Assembly: GCA_030430995.1 (NCBI GenBank)
Contig: JAUIKA010000051.1
Span: 1-7,288, forward strand
Length of the DNA stretch: 7,288 bases
Direction of reading: 5' to 3'
Source of the DNA: Alphaproteobacteria bacterium
Lineage (GTDB): Bacteria > Pseudomonadota > Alphaproteobacteria > Rickettsiales > Rickettsiaceae
Positions 6,549 through 7,288 of the stretch are shown in pieces. Made by a program: the position numbers and the translations under genes. The first letter of the stretch is position 1. The number at the start of each line of letters is the position of its first letter. The notes under the pieces are model-generated. The model was not told the DNA's origin. It saw nothing but the letters and a program-made list of their open reading frames with translations, and did not search any database.

Positions 6549-7268
6549 TTAAGGGTTATTTGCTAGATAATCTTTATGATAATTTATTATGTCCTCAATT
6601 TCCTTAGTAAGCGCCCTAATATCAGCTTTAATCACTTTTTCTTTTTCTATTATATCTATAACTTTAACAGTAATTACACCGCTAGATTTTATCCAATTGC
6701 CTTTTGGGTAATATAGCCCAGCATTATGTGCTATGAGCATTATAGGCACCTCTGCTGTCTGGGCTAACTTAACTCCACTTGGTGTGAATTTCTTTCTCTC
6801 AAGTGGTTTAAGCCTTGTTGCTTCTGGAAACATTACAATCCATAGCCCTTGCTGTATTTTCTTTTTACCTTCCCGTAGGATCTTTTTCACAGACATAAAA
6901 TTGGACCTATCAACCGCTACTGGGTCCATAGCTGCAAGCCCTGTTCCAAAGCATGGTATATTAAGCAATTCTTTTTTTATTATCCATGAATGGGGTGGGA
7001 TGAATAGTTGCATAATAAAATTATCCCAGAAAGATTGATGGTTAGATAGGACTACACAAGGACTATTGATGATTTTCTCAGTGCCTGTTATCACATAATC
7101 TATATTTAAGATTATCCTGCATAATTCAACAAATGTATGGGAAATAAGTCTCGCTATTGAATATCTTATGCTATATCTTAGCCTAAGATAATTTGCAATA
7201 GAGGCGGGTATGCATAGAAAAGCGTTAACTATTCCTATTACTAAAAATTCAAGGATAAAATCAATCAA
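6549..7268 (-). CDS. plsC: 1-acyl-sn-glycerol-3-phosphate acyltransferase, 5' end uncertain
   Basis: This membrane-associated enzyme transfers an acyl chain to lysophosphatidic acid to give phosphatidic acid, the precursor of all phospholipids. An N-terminal hydrophobic segment (about 4-26) anchors it. The four family blocks are visible: NHQSFWD (76-82, the catalytic NHxxxxD), VDRSN (119-123), FPEATR (147-152) and VPIMLIAHNAG (174-184). The third block has Ala where the family nearly always has Gly (FPEGTR). The first start codon inside the window is TTG at 7268, without a ribosome site. The frame remains open from there to the right edge, so an ATG may lie outside. However, the distance from the TTG to NHxxxxD is close to that of relatives, so little should be missing. 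It is 4 bases upstream of folC. Confidence 0.92.
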   Translation of the reverse strand: MIDFILEFLVIGIVNAFLCIPASIANYLRLRYSIRYSIARLISHTFVELCRIILNIDYVITGTEKIINSPCVVLSNHQSFWDNFIMQLFIPPHSWIIKKELLNIPCFGTGLAAMDPVAVDRSNFMSVKKILREGKKKIQQGLWIVMFPEATRLKPLERKKFTPSGVKLAQTAEVPIMLIAHNAGLYYPKGNWIKSSGVITVKVIDIIEKEKVIKADIRALTKEIEDIINYHKDYLANNP

Positions 7269-7288
7269 GAAATGTTGATCAAAGACTT

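Noticed and set aside
6733..7038. Plus-strand open frame of 101 codons inside plsC
   Set aside because: It is wholly antisense to a gene with clear family motifs, and its translation resembles nothing known.

Overview
The window is strongly AT-rich (perhaps 30% GC by eye) and reads as chromosome of a Gram-negative, lipopolysaccharide-making, probably host-associated alphaproteobacterium of Rickettsiales or Holosporales type. The evidence is LpxI, the lipid A pyrophosphatase typical of alphaproteobacteria; a solitary BioY biotin importer; a tRNA-Lys gene with no encoded CCA and a G discriminator; and an alphaproteobacterial-looking PlsC. The taxonomic placement is an inference. No mobile element, CRISPR array or rRNA was seen.

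Layout: every recognisable gene lies on the minus strand, so transcription runs from right to left. From the right edge the order is plsC (6549-7268, open to the window edge), folC (5294-6544), an unrecognised outer-membrane beta-barrel protein (3765-5090), bamD (2975-3721), lpxI (2184-2966) and a compact glucose-6-phosphate isomerase (1134-2171). The gaps plsC/folC (4 bases), bamD/lpxI (8) and lpxI/pgi (12) suggest co-transcription. The 203-base gap between folC and the barrel gene holds AT-rich hairpins and may contain a promoter. After a 270-base intergenic region come bioY (339-863) and tRNA-Lys (184-256). Each of these two has its own convincing sigma70-type promoter. Bases 1-183 hold nothing I can call.

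Functionally, the six-gene run is mainly about building the cell envelope. PlsC makes phosphatidic acid, LpxI makes a lipid A precursor, BamD inserts outer-membrane barrels and the neighbouring barrel protein is a likely BAM client. Pgi may balance glucose-6-phosphate and fructose-6-phosphate, the latter feeding UDP-GlcNAc for lipid A and peptidoglycan. FolC (folate) and BioY (biotin uptake) are cofactor genes.

No wholly new system is evident. The points most worth a second look are the bioY promoter, with a perfect dyad between its -10 box and the ATG; the orphan barrel protein next to bamD; the unusually short but catalytically complete Pgi; and the G73 discriminator of tRNA-Lys.
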